NCBI RefSeq assembly: GCF_001645185.1
Contig: NZ_LXTQ01000011.1
Span: forward strand, 62,001 to 126,000
Source of the DNA: Methylobacillus sp. MM3
GTDB taxonomy: Bacteria > Pseudomonadota > Gammaproteobacteria > Burkholderiales > Methylophilaceae
DNA length: 64,000 nucleotides
Reading direction: 5' to 3'
Every line of letters begins with the position of its first letter. Position 1 is the first letter of the stretch. The position numbers and the translations under genes were made by a program. Positions 54,241 to 64,000 of this stretch are shown piece by piece. A model generated the notes under the pieces. The model was not told the origin of the DNA. It searched no databases and saw only the letters and a program-made list of their open reading frames with translations.

Positions 54241-57198
54241 ATGAATATCAACAGAAAACTCGTGCTGATCGTGATCGCCAGCATCCTGCTGACAGCGATA
54301 CCGGCATCCGTTGCGCTCTACTTCTACACGCGCGAACAAATCCTCGACAACGAAATCTCCAAGCTCGTTACCGTTACCGATTCCCAGGCTGAGGCCGCCA
54401 GGCAGCGTTTGCTCGAAAGCAAGCCCAAGCTGGAAGGCCTGGCCAGGCTGCTTCAAACCGAGTTGGCAAAGCCGGTCGAGGGACATGAAATACGGCAGTT
54501 CCATCAGCGGATGGAACTCGGCCCGGATGGCATATGGCGCAATCGCAAACCTCCTTTCGACGGCAACATCGAGTCCGGGGTGTTTCTTCCGAATAGCCGG
54601 GAAGAGACAGAACAGCGAAAAGTCATGCATATGCGTATCAAAAACGTGATGGATTCCTTTGGATCCGCGGCGAGACGGCATGTGGAAAATGTCTGGTACA
54701 TGGATCCGTATCGCAGCATTGTCATTTTCGATACCACATTCCCCGATTTCGTTTTCACCCAGAAGGCCGATCACGATTACACGCAGACGCCGTGGGTGGC
54801 GTACACCATGCCCGTGGCCAATCCGCAGCGGAAATTCGGATTTACCCCACCACTGAACGACCCGGTCACGAATACATGGATGGTTAGCGCAATCTATCCG
54901 CTCTATCAGGATGACCGGTGGATAGGTTCCCTGGGCGAGGATATGCAACTCAGCAAGGTGTTGTCGTTCCTGTTCCAGGAACAGCAGCTATATCGCGATA
55001 CGCAGAATTTCCTGCTGGACAAGCAAGGCAATTTCATTCTGGCCGGGGCGTGGCAGAAATCATTGGAAGCGATGAAGAACTCCAGTGATTTCAGGCTACC
55101 GGAAGAGCCCGGTTTGCAGGCGCTGCTGAAATCGCCGGTACAAGCCGGCTCACACGCGCTTTCGAAGAGCGTCATGGTCGGCGGCAGGGAATACGTGGCC
55201 GTCGGCACTGCCCTGGAACCGATGGGCTGGCGCTATTTCAAGCTGGCTCCGGTGGATGTCATCCTGCAGCCATTGCGCCAGTTGTTCGTTGCGCTGGTCG
55301 CCATTCTCTTCTTTGTCAGTGTTTTGGGCGGAGCGCTGATCAACGTATTGGTCAGCCGGCAGGTGGTGAGAAAGATCAGCTATCTGGCCAAGGCGATGAA
55401 ACTATATGAGTCTGGCGAGAAGCGTCACGTCTCGCCCACCTTGTCCGGCAGCGACGAAGTCGCGGTCGCAGCCAAGGAATTCGACATCATGATGGATCGC
55501 ATCGACCAGCAGGTGGCTGAGCTTCGGTTGCACGCCAATGTGTTCACGAACGCCTGGGAGGGCATCGTGATCACCGATGCCGAGAACCGTATTCTCAGCG
55601 CCAATCAGGCTTTCAGCGCGATCACCGGCTACACGGCCGAAGAAGTGATCGGCAAGAATCCCCATTTCCTCGCCTCGGACCAGCAGAGCGAAGAGTTCTA
55701 CGAAGCCATGTGGCGATGCTTGCGGGAAGCCGGCCACTGGCACGGCGAGCTGTGGAACCGGAAGAAAGACGGCGAGCTGTATGCGGAAGAGCTTTCGATC
55801 AGCGCGGTGCGCGATGATCAAGGGAAGGTGACGCATTATGTCGGCGTGTTCACCGATATTACCGACATCAAGAATGCCGAAAAACTGCTGGAAAAAATGG
55901 CGCATTACGATGCCCTGACCGGCCTGCCCAACCGCACGCTGCTGGCCGAACGACTGAACGAATGCTGCCAACAGACGCGTGGCAATGGGCGCCTGCTTGC
56001 GGTGTGTTTTCTCGATATCGACGGCTTCAAGTTCGTCAACGATATGTACGGCCATGCAACAGGCAACAAGCTGCTCGTCGAGGTAGCCAAGCGTCTCGCG
56101 TCGGTGGTCAAGGCCGGCGATACCCTGTCGCGCTTTGGCGGCGACGAGTTTGTGATCCTGCTCAACAATCTCCGCGATATGGACCAGATAGGTCTCATCC
56201 TTTCCAGAATCAACGCAGCCGTCGCCGAGCCATTCGTCATCGACGAAATCGAGTGCAACATCTCGGCCAGCATCGGCCTGACGATCTTCCCCGTCGACGA
56301 TGTGGATGCCGACGCCCTGATCCGCCACGCCGATCTCGCCATGTACGAAGCGAAGAAGGCCGGAAAAAATCGCTACCACCTGTTCGATGCCAAGCTCGAT
56401 CGCGAGGTGCAACTGCTTTTCAAGCAGATAGAGCGCATCGAAGCTGCGCTGGTAAACGATGAGTTCTGTCTCTACTTCCAGCCCAAGGTCAATTTGCTGA
56501 GTGGCCGGGTTGAAGGGATGGAAGCGCTGATACGCTGGCGCCATCCGGAACGGGGCTTGCTGGAGCCGCATGAATTCCTGCCGCTGGTCGAAGAGCACGA
56601 CCTGATCATCCGCATAGGCGACTGGGTCATCGATCGCACGCTCAGGCAAATCCGCGCCTGGCAGCAGCGGGGCGAAAAAATCCAGGTCAGCGCCAATGTG
56701 GCGGCCCGGCAGATTCAATGCGCGGATTTCATCGACAAGCTGGAGGGCCAGCTCGCGGCATATCCGGACGTTTCGTCGGAGCAGCTCGAACTGGAAATTC
56801 TCGAAACTTCCGCCCTGGAAACCATCCAGACAGCCGATGTTGTCCGGATTGCCCGCGAGCGCCTGGGCGTCTGTTTCGCGCTCGACGATTTCGGGACGGG
56901 TTATTCCTCGCTTTCCTACCTCAAGCGGCTGCCCGCGCGAACGCTCAAGATCGATCAGTCCTTCGTGCGCAATATGTTGGTCGATAAGGAAGACGAGGCG
57001 ATTGTCGAAGCCATCGTCAAGCTCGCCAGGATTTTTGGCCACAAGGTGATCGCCGAAGGTGTTGAGTCCCATCGGCACGGCGAGAAGCTGCTGGCGCTAG
57101 GCTGCGAAATCGTGCAGGGCTATGGTGTCGCGCCTCCGCTTGCGCCGGAACAGGTGCTGGGCTGGATCGGCAGTTACCATCGGCGCCAGGTGCGGTGA
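54241..57198 (+). CDS. Cache-PAS-GGDEF-EAL cyclic-di-GMP protein 1
   Basis: A 985-residue membrane sensor: helix 1 (about 5-27), a large periplasmic dCache-like region (about 30-340), helix 2 (about 343-367), HAMP, PAS (about 430-545), GGDEF domain with intact GGDEF (SRFGGDEFVILL) and EAL domain with intact EALIRW and DDFGTGYSS. Both catalytic motifs look active. The product-inhibition site is KAGD in place of RxxD. It is convergent with a second protein of the same design, with 20 bases between the stops. Confidence 0.92.
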   Translation: MNINRKLVLIVIASILLTAIPASVALYFYTREQILDNEISKLVTVTDSQAEAARQRLLESKPKLEGLARLLQTELAKPVEGHEIRQFHQRMELGPDGIWRNRKPPFDGNIESGVFLPNSREETEQRKVMHMRIKNVMDSFGSAARRHVENVWYMDPYRSIVIFDTTFPDFVFTQKADHDYTQTPWVAYTMPVANPQRKFGFTPPLNDPVTNTWMVSAIYPLYQDDRWIGSLGEDMQLSKVLSFLFQEQQLYRDTQNFLLDKQGNFILAGAWQKSLEAMKNSSDFRLPEEPGLQALLKSPVQAGSHALSKSVMVGGREYVAVGTALEPMGWRYFKLAPVDVILQPLRQLFVALVAILFFVSVLGGALINVLVSRQVVRKISYLAKAMKLYESGEKRHVSPTLSGSDEVAVAAKEFDIMMDRIDQQVAELRLHANVFTNAWEGIVITDAENRILSANQAFSAITGYTAEEVIGKNPHFLASDQQSEEFYEAMWRCLREAGHWHGELWNRKKDGELYAEELSISAVRDDQGKVTHYVGVFTDITDIKNAEKLLEKMAHYDALTGLPNRTLLAERLNECCQQTRGNGRLLAVCFLDIDGFKFVNDMYGHATGNKLLVEVAKRLASVVKAGDTLSRFGGDEFVILLNNLRDMDQIGLILSRINAAVAEPFVIDEIECNISASIGLTIFPVDDVDADALIRHADLAMYEAKKAGKNRYHLFDAKLDREVQLLFKQIERIEAALVNDEFCLYFQPKVNLLSGRVEGMEALIRWRHPERGLLEPHEFLPLVEEHDLIIRIGDWVIDRTLRQIRAWQQRGEKIQVSANVAARQIQCADFIDKLEGQLAAYPDVSSEQLELEILETSALETIQTADVVRIARERLGVCFALDDFGTGYSSLSYLKRLPARTLKIDQSFVRNMLVDKEDEAIVEAIVKLARIFGHKVIAEGVESHRHGEKLLALGCEIVQGYGVAPPLAPEQVLGWIGSYHRRQVR

Positions 57199-57218
57199 GC
57201 GTCCGCGGCGAAAATGAT

Positions 57219-60020
57219 TTACAGCGAGCCTTCGTCCCAGCTTGCGTCGGGCATGTAGGATTCCACCCAGGCCGGAATGACATCGGCAGGCATGGGCCGG
57301 GCAATGCCGTAGCCCTGCGCGATGGTGCAACCCATGCGCAGCAGGTTCAGGCCGTGATCTGCCGTTTCTACGCCCTCGGCAACCACCTGGCGCTGGAATT
57401 CGCGGCTCAGGCTGATCACGCCGGCTACCACCGCCAGGTCGTCTGCGTCATGCAGCATGTCGCGCACGAAGGACTGGTCGATCTTGATGACCTCCACCGG
57501 CAGGCGGCGCATGTAAGTGAGCGAAGAATAGCCCACGCCGAAATCGTCGAGCGCGAAGGTCACGCCCAGCAGCTTGCAGCTATTGATCATCTGCGCGACG
57601 CCGGCGATATCCTCGATGGCGGCGGTTTCCGTAATTTCCAGTTCCAGCAACGCTGGGGAAACGTCAGGATATTCTTGCAAGAGCTCGGCAAGTCGGGCGG
57701 CGAAATTCTTCTGCATCATGTGGCGCGGCGCGATATTGACACTCACCTGCAGTTCCAGCCCGCTCTTGCGCCAGGCGCTGATCTGGCGCAGCGTCTCTCG
57801 AATGACCCATTCGCCTAACGGAATCACGAAATCGGTGTCCTCCACGAGCGGAAGGAACTCCGCCGGCGAACGCAGTCCCGTTTCAGGGTGCTCCCAACGT
57901 ATCAGGGCTTCCGCACCAACGACCCGGCCGTGGCGCATGTTGACCTTGGGCTGGTAAAAGAGCCGGAATTCGCCGTTGGGAAGTGCAGTTTCGATGCGCG
58001 CGCGTTCCTGGCGGCGATCGCGCGTCTGGCGGTTATGTTCGGTATCGAACAAATGAAAACGGCTGCCGCCGCTCACTTTGGCCTGGTACATGGCATGGTC
58101 GGCATGGCGCAGCAAGGTATCGGGTTCGCTGTCATCCATCGGAAACAGGGTATAGCCGATGCTGGCCGAGATCTGTACGGTCTTTTCGACCAGCTGGAAA
58201 GGCGCCTTGATGGCGACCACCAGCCGCGTCAGCGTTTGCTCGCACTCTTCAATGGATTGCAGATTGCACAGCAGCAGTGCGAACTCGTCGCCGCCCAGCC
58301 GCGCCACCGTGTCGGATTCGCGCAGGCAGTTGCGTACACGCTGGGCCAGCTCCACCAGCAACTGGTCGCCGGCGTCATGGCCGAAATTGTCGTTGATCGG
58401 CTTGAATCCATCGAGATCGAAATAGCAGACCGCCAGGATTTCTCCCGAGCGATTCGCGCGCGCCACCGCTTGGTGCAGACGGTCGTCCAGCAAGGTACGG
58501 TTCGGCAGTTGCGTGAGCGCGTCGTGGTATGCCATGTGCTCCAGATTCTGCTGCTGCGCCTTGGCGAGGGTGATGTCGGAAAAAACGCCGACATAATTGG
58601 CCAGCCCGTCTTCTTTCTTGACGATGAAAAGCTCCAGCCAGGCAGGATAGCTGTCACCGGTTTTGCGCCGGCTCCAGCTCTCGCCGCGCCATTCCCCGAC
58701 GGCATCCGGGCTTTGCCAGATGTGCGCGAAGAAGTGCGGTTCGGCCGAGGCGAAGCCCAGTTCTGCGGGAGTACGCCCGAGCGCTTCCTCGCGACCGTAG
58801 CCGGTGATCAGGCTGAAAGCCGGGTTGATTTCGATGATGCGCGTCGCCGTGTCGGCGATGAAAATGCCGTCGCGCGTATGTTCGAACACGCTGGCCGAAA
58901 GGCCCATCCGCTCCGCGTTCTGCCGCAGGGTGTCCAGCATCTCGCCCAGTTTGCTGCGCATGCGCAGCACATTGGCCATCAGCGTGCCCTTGGGTGCCTG
59001 GAGGTCATCGAGTTCCAGGTTGCCTGCGGCGATGCGTTGCACGACTTCGATGGCGAGCGCCGGGTCGCTGCCTATCGGGTTGAGAATCAGGCGGCGCATT
59101 TGCCAGAGAATGACTGCGATCAGCAGTATCGTGAGCACGGTGCCGGAAAGGATAGCAAACAAGGACTTGGTCAGCCCGATTGCCCGTGCTTCGCTCATCG
59201 GGTAGCCGATCATTACGCTGAAACCCCAGTTGGGGATGTCTTCCCGTACGATCATCCAGTCGTCGGAAGGCTGGCGCAGCAAATGGTCGGCGACGGCGGG
59301 CGACATGTGCGAGGAGAGGAAGCGTATTTTCTGCCGGTCATCCATGACGGCTGCGAAACCGGCTTCAAGGTAGCGCGTATTCTCCACGGCCTCGCGTAGC
59401 ACCTTCATATCTACCTTGTAACCGACGTACCACGCGCCGATGACCTGGCCGTGAAGATCGCGCATCGGTTCGTAACGGGTGATGTAAGGTGCACCGAGAA
59501 TGTCCACCTCGCCATGGAAGGATCGCCCGTCGCGCAATGCGGCGATGGCCTTGCCTTTGGGATCGAGCAGGGTGCCAACGGCGCGTTCGCCATTTTTCTG
59601 GCGTACATTGGTGATGATACGGACGAAGTCGTTGCCATCCTTGACGAACAGGGTGGCCGTGCCACCCAGGATATCGGTGACGCCATCGACCAGCTGAAAG
59701 CGGTTTGACTGCGGCAAATCTCCCAGCATCAAGCGCGGAACGATGCGCCCGCCCACGCGGGTAGTGCCGGATATCGCCGGCATGCCGAGTTGCAGGCCGC
59801 GCTCCTTGAGCAAATGCATGGAAGCATAAACCTGTTCGCCGACCAGTTCGTCCGTGACATTCAGGATGCGGATCAGCGTCTTGGCCTGGACGCGCGCTGC
59901 CGTCTCGATATTCTCAAGCTGTTGCGAGGTCTGCTGTTTGCTGAGCATGGCGGTCCCCGCCACCAGAAGAACCATGACCGGGAGAAGGAAGCGCCAGAGT
60001 GTGGAAAATTTTTTCTTCAT
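57219..60020 (-). CDS. Cache-PAS-GGDEF-EAL cyclic-di-GMP protein 2
   Basis: A 933-residue protein: helix 1 (about 8-26), periplasmic Cache domain (about 40-280, with EPMRDLHGQVIGAWYVGYKVD), helix 2 (about 285-308), HAMP-like linker, PAS (about 370-490), GGDEF (ARLGGDEFALLL) and EAL (EALIRWEHP, DDFGVGYSS). An RxxD inhibition site (RESD) lies five residues before GGDEF. Both domains look active. It differs from its convergent neighbour in the sensor domain, so the two probably respond to different signals. Confidence 0.92.
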   Translation of the reverse strand: MKKKFSTLWRFLLPVMVLLVAGTAMLSKQQTSQQLENIETAARVQAKTLIRILNVTDELVGEQVYASMHLLKERGLQLGMPAISGTTRVGGRIVPRLMLGDLPQSNRFQLVDGVTDILGGTATLFVKDGNDFVRIITNVRQKNGERAVGTLLDPKGKAIAALRDGRSFHGEVDILGAPYITRYEPMRDLHGQVIGAWYVGYKVDMKVLREAVENTRYLEAGFAAVMDDRQKIRFLSSHMSPAVADHLLRQPSDDWMIVREDIPNWGFSVMIGYPMSEARAIGLTKSLFAILSGTVLTILLIAVILWQMRRLILNPIGSDPALAIEVVQRIAAGNLELDDLQAPKGTLMANVLRMRSKLGEMLDTLRQNAERMGLSASVFEHTRDGIFIADTATRIIEINPAFSLITGYGREEALGRTPAELGFASAEPHFFAHIWQSPDAVGEWRGESWSRRKTGDSYPAWLELFIVKKEDGLANYVGVFSDITLAKAQQQNLEHMAYHDALTQLPNRTLLDDRLHQAVARANRSGEILAVCYFDLDGFKPINDNFGHDAGDQLLVELAQRVRNCLRESDTVARLGGDEFALLLCNLQSIEECEQTLTRLVVAIKAPFQLVEKTVQISASIGYTLFPMDDSEPDTLLRHADHAMYQAKVSGGSRFHLFDTEHNRQTRDRRQERARIETALPNGEFRLFYQPKVNMRHGRVVGAEALIRWEHPETGLRSPAEFLPLVEDTDFVIPLGEWVIRETLRQISAWRKSGLELQVSVNIAPRHMMQKNFAARLAELLQEYPDVSPALLELEITETAAIEDIAGVAQMINSCKLLGVTFALDDFGVGYSSLTYMRRLPVEVIKIDQSFVRDMLHDADDLAVVAGVISLSREFQRQVVAEGVETADHGLNLLRMGCTIAQGYGIARPMPADVIPAWVESYMPDASWDEGSL

Positions 60021-60157
60021 TTGGGGAATGAATTTTTAGTTGGGCATTCTCCCACACTTTTTCGCGCATTGTCAGAATGCGGCTTAAGGCTGTGACTCTT
60101 GAATAGCAGGTTTACTGAGTGGCTGGAGGGGCGAGTCGGGATCCGGGTCTGGCAGGC

Positions 60158-60481
60158 TCAGATTCTTTCGTCGATGGCCGTGGTCAAATCGTTTCTGCGT
60201 TGGTTGCGGCGGCGGCGATCGATGCCGGAGCGCAGTTCTTCCAGCACTGGTTCGTGTTGAATGCGGCGGCACATCTTGCGGCGTTCGCTTTCAACTGCCA
60301 TGGGGCGCGACGTCCAGCGCTGCTCCAGTGCCGGCAAGCGGGTATCCAGGCGCTGGATCGGGGCTTCAGGCGAGGCTTGTGGCGTGACCGGGCGCACAGC
60401 CTTAACCGCATCGGATGCCGTTACGGTCCCTGTCGGCGACGTCGGCGTGTACACCGGCGGCGGGCTCTGGACGTATTGCAT
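60158..60481 (-). CDS. hypothetical protein, basic
   Basis: A 107-residue frame starting [18 protein letters not shown] with AGG about ten bases upstream (a longer start near 60535 is possible). It has a Pro/Thr-rich N-terminus and an Arg-rich C-terminus ([12 protein letters not shown]). No domain, signal or membrane segment was recognised. The opposite strand is also open here, which lowers confidence. Confidence 0.4.
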   Translation of the reverse strand: MQYVQSPPPVYTPTSPTGTVTASDAVKAVRPVTPQASPEAPIQRLDTRLPALEQRWTSRPMAVESERRKMCRRIQHEPVLEELRSGIDRRRRNQRRNDLTTAIDERI

Positions 60482-60576
60482 GCTCAACCTATCCTGTTCA
60501 TTTAGCTCATCTAATTGACGTGGGGTGGCAAACAAAAGTTCGGAAATTACTGATTTCCATAGTAAAATGCTCGGTT

Positions 60577-62709
<2,133 letters not shown>

Positions 62710-62729
62710 AGCCGGAGGTGGCGGTGCGG

Positions 62730-63143
62730 TCAATCCATGACGAAGCGTGCCAGCTGCTTCATCACGTCGTTGACGTCCCACAATACCCACAGCTCGGAGA
62801 TCTTGCCGTCGCGGAAAGTGAAAATCGCGACCCCGTCCCATTTGATTCTGGCGTGAGTGGCCGCGTAGCCGAACAAATCGCCGCGATGTACGCCGGAATA
62901 AAGCATGCGGGCAAACACCTTATTGCCTTCTGCCGCCATATCGACGATGTCGCAGCGATATTCCCCCAGCGCGGCACGGACTTGATCCATGAAGTTTGCG
63001 AAACCGTCATGGCCGCGCTGCATCAGGCCGAGCGAACCCCGGAACAGAAAGTCCTCGGTCAGCAAATCCGGAATCACGGTCTTGTCGGCGTTATTCCAGA
63101 TGGCGTCGTAAAAGTTGCGTACGATTTCCTTGTGGTTTTGCAT
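62730..63143 (-). CDS. SnoaL-like (NTF2-fold) protein
   Basis: A 137-residue protein with the SnoaL/ketosteroid-isomerase-type fold: helices at the start (KEIVRNFYDAIWNNAD), then curved sheet strands ending WDGVAIFTFRDGKISELWVLWD. SnoaL-like proteins include polyketide cyclases and many of unknown role; no catalytic pair can be assigned. The gene stands alone, convergent with ygiQ. Confidence 0.75.
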   Translation of the reverse strand: MQNHKEIVRNFYDAIWNNADKTVIPDLLTEDFLFRGSLGLMQRGHDGFANFMDQVRAALGEYRCDIVDMAAEGNKVFARMLYSGVHRGDLFGYAATHARIKWDGVAIFTFRDGKISELWVLWDVNDVMKQLARFVMD

Positions 63144-63201
63144 ATTCTAGGCATCGGAAGAATTACGCTATTTTCCCCACGAATTGTTTGAGGTTGCAAG
63201 C

Positions 63202-63933
63202 TCAAAAACGTTCGTTTTCACGGAGATAGCGCCATTGCCCCGGCGGAAGGTCGGCCAGCTTCACCTGGCCGATGCGCACCCGTTTCAGCCCGACCACTTT
63301 CAGCCCGACCAATTCGCACATGCGGCGGATCTGGCGCTTTTTGCCTTCGCGCAGCACGAAGCGCAGCTGGTCTTCGTTTTGCCAGCTGACCTTGGCCGGC
63401 TTCAGTGGTTGGTCGTCCAGCGACAGGCCGTGATTGAGAAGTTTCAATCCTTGCTCCGATAGCTTGCCCTGCACCCGTACCAGGTATTCCTTTTCGATCT
63501 TGGAGTTGTCGCCGATCAGCAGTTTTGCGACGCGCCCGTCCTGCGTCAGCACCAGGAGCCCGGTGGAATCGATGTCCAGCCGGCCGGCCGGCGCCAGGCC
63601 TTTCAGGTGGTTGGGGGTAAAGCGCACGGGCGCTTTGTCTTCGCTGAAGCGGGAAGCCGCGTTGACCAGCGTCACCGCCGGCTGGTAGCCGTCTTCCGCC
63701 TGGCCCGACACATAGCCCATCGGCTTGTGCAGCAGGATGGTAACGCGCGACTGTTGTTGCGCCTGCGCACCCTTGGCCAGGGTGATTTTCTGGGTCGGGA
63801 AGATTTTCGTGCCCAGCTCGCTGATGCGCTCGCCATCGACGAATACCAGCCCCTGCTCGATATAACTATCCGCTTCCCGGCGCGAGCACAGGCCTTGTTC
63901 GGACATCAGTTTGGAGAGGCGTATTTTTTCCAT
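63202..63933 (-). CDS. rluF: 23S rRNA pseudouridine synthase, RluF-like
   Basis: A 243-residue RsuA-family synthase. An N-terminal S4 RNA-binding domain ([19 protein letters not shown], about 3-60) precedes the catalytic domain with the aspartate motif [11 protein letters not shown] and the C-terminal [17 protein letters not shown]. The S4 segment is closest to RluF (U2604 of 23S rRNA); RluB or RsuA activity cannot be excluded. A TAAAAT lies about 30 bases upstream on the minus strand, in the otherwise empty right edge of the window. Confidence 0.75.
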   Translation of the reverse strand: MEKIRLSKLMSEQGLCSRREADSYIEQGLVFVDGERISELGTKIFPTQKITLAKGAQAQQQSRVTILLHKPMGYVSGQAEDGYQPAVTLVNAASRFSEDKAPVRFTPNHLKGLAPAGRLDIDSTGLLVLTQDGRVAKLLIGDNSKIEKEYLVRVQGKLSEQGLKLLNHGLSLDDQPLKPAKVSWQNEDQLRFVLREGKKRQIRRMCELVGLKVVGLKRVRIGQVKLADLPPGQWRYLRENERF

Positions 63934-64000
63934 GGGGTGTGCTTTGTTGCCAAACCTTGATTTTAACGCCGAATGGGCCGGGCGCGCTCCGAAAAATCCC

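Overview
This 64 kb window reads as chromosomal DNA of a betaproteobacterium. The order tyrA-aroA-cmk-rpsA-ihfB-lapA-lapB-pyrF, the pairs alaA-hom-thrC and bpt-aat, and a GlrK-QseG-GlrR cassette support this. The mxaR-S-A-C-like cluster, the flavinylation cluster and two multidomain cyclic-di-GMP proteins would suit a Nitrosomonadales-type (for example Gallionellaceae-like) organism, but the genus is a guess. Coding density is high; I saw no tRNA, rRNA, CRISPR array, prophage or transposase gene.

Layout. 1-3.5 kb: mxaR-mxaS-mxaA-mxaC-like genes on the minus strand, cut at the window edge. 3.7-8.6 kb: DNA-damage genes dinB, alkB and ada (with an Ada-box match), then a TetR regulator and an unusual membrane protein that looks like a TetR ligand domain without its DNA-binding domain. 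Two closely related 18-bp palindromes, at 3623 and 8560, look like operators of this TetR. 8.7-11.9 kb: an Mth938-like protein, then a beta-barrel protein, a covalent-FMN protein, the FMN transferase ApbE and a His-containing four-helix membrane protein behind a Fur-like box. 12-22.6 kb: alaA, hom, thrC, thyA, and, on the opposite strand, glrK-qseG-glrR followed by an EF-hand/BON protein that carries a textbook sigma-54 promoter and two TGTC-N10-GACA sites; then folA. 22.5-31.4 kb: amino-acid decarboxylase, dcd, aroG, apbC, metG and small envelope proteins. 31.4-38.8 kb: pyrF, lapB, lapA, ihfB, rpsA, cmk, aroA, tyrA. 38.9-41.6 kb: nucleotidase and the N-degron transferases bpt and aat. 41.7-54.1 kb: a copper island (cupredoxin, copA, copZ, cueR, cusF-cusC-cusB-cusA, DUF2231, DUF411, CDF and YHS proteins). 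54.2-60 kb: two convergent GGDEF-EAL proteins. 60-64 kb: YgiQ-type radical SAM protein, a SnoaL-like protein and a 23S rRNA pseudouridine synthase.

The most interesting signals are: (1) two ~260-bp elements (7499-7766 and 39846-40105) with near-identical terminal inverted repeats and relics of a related small reading frame, one sitting exactly between two cistrons of the TetR operon; (2) the predicted GlrR/sigma-54 control of the EF-hand/BON gene; (3) the decapitated TetR-like membrane protein with its operator pair; (4) the flavin-based extracytoplasmic electron-transfer cluster.
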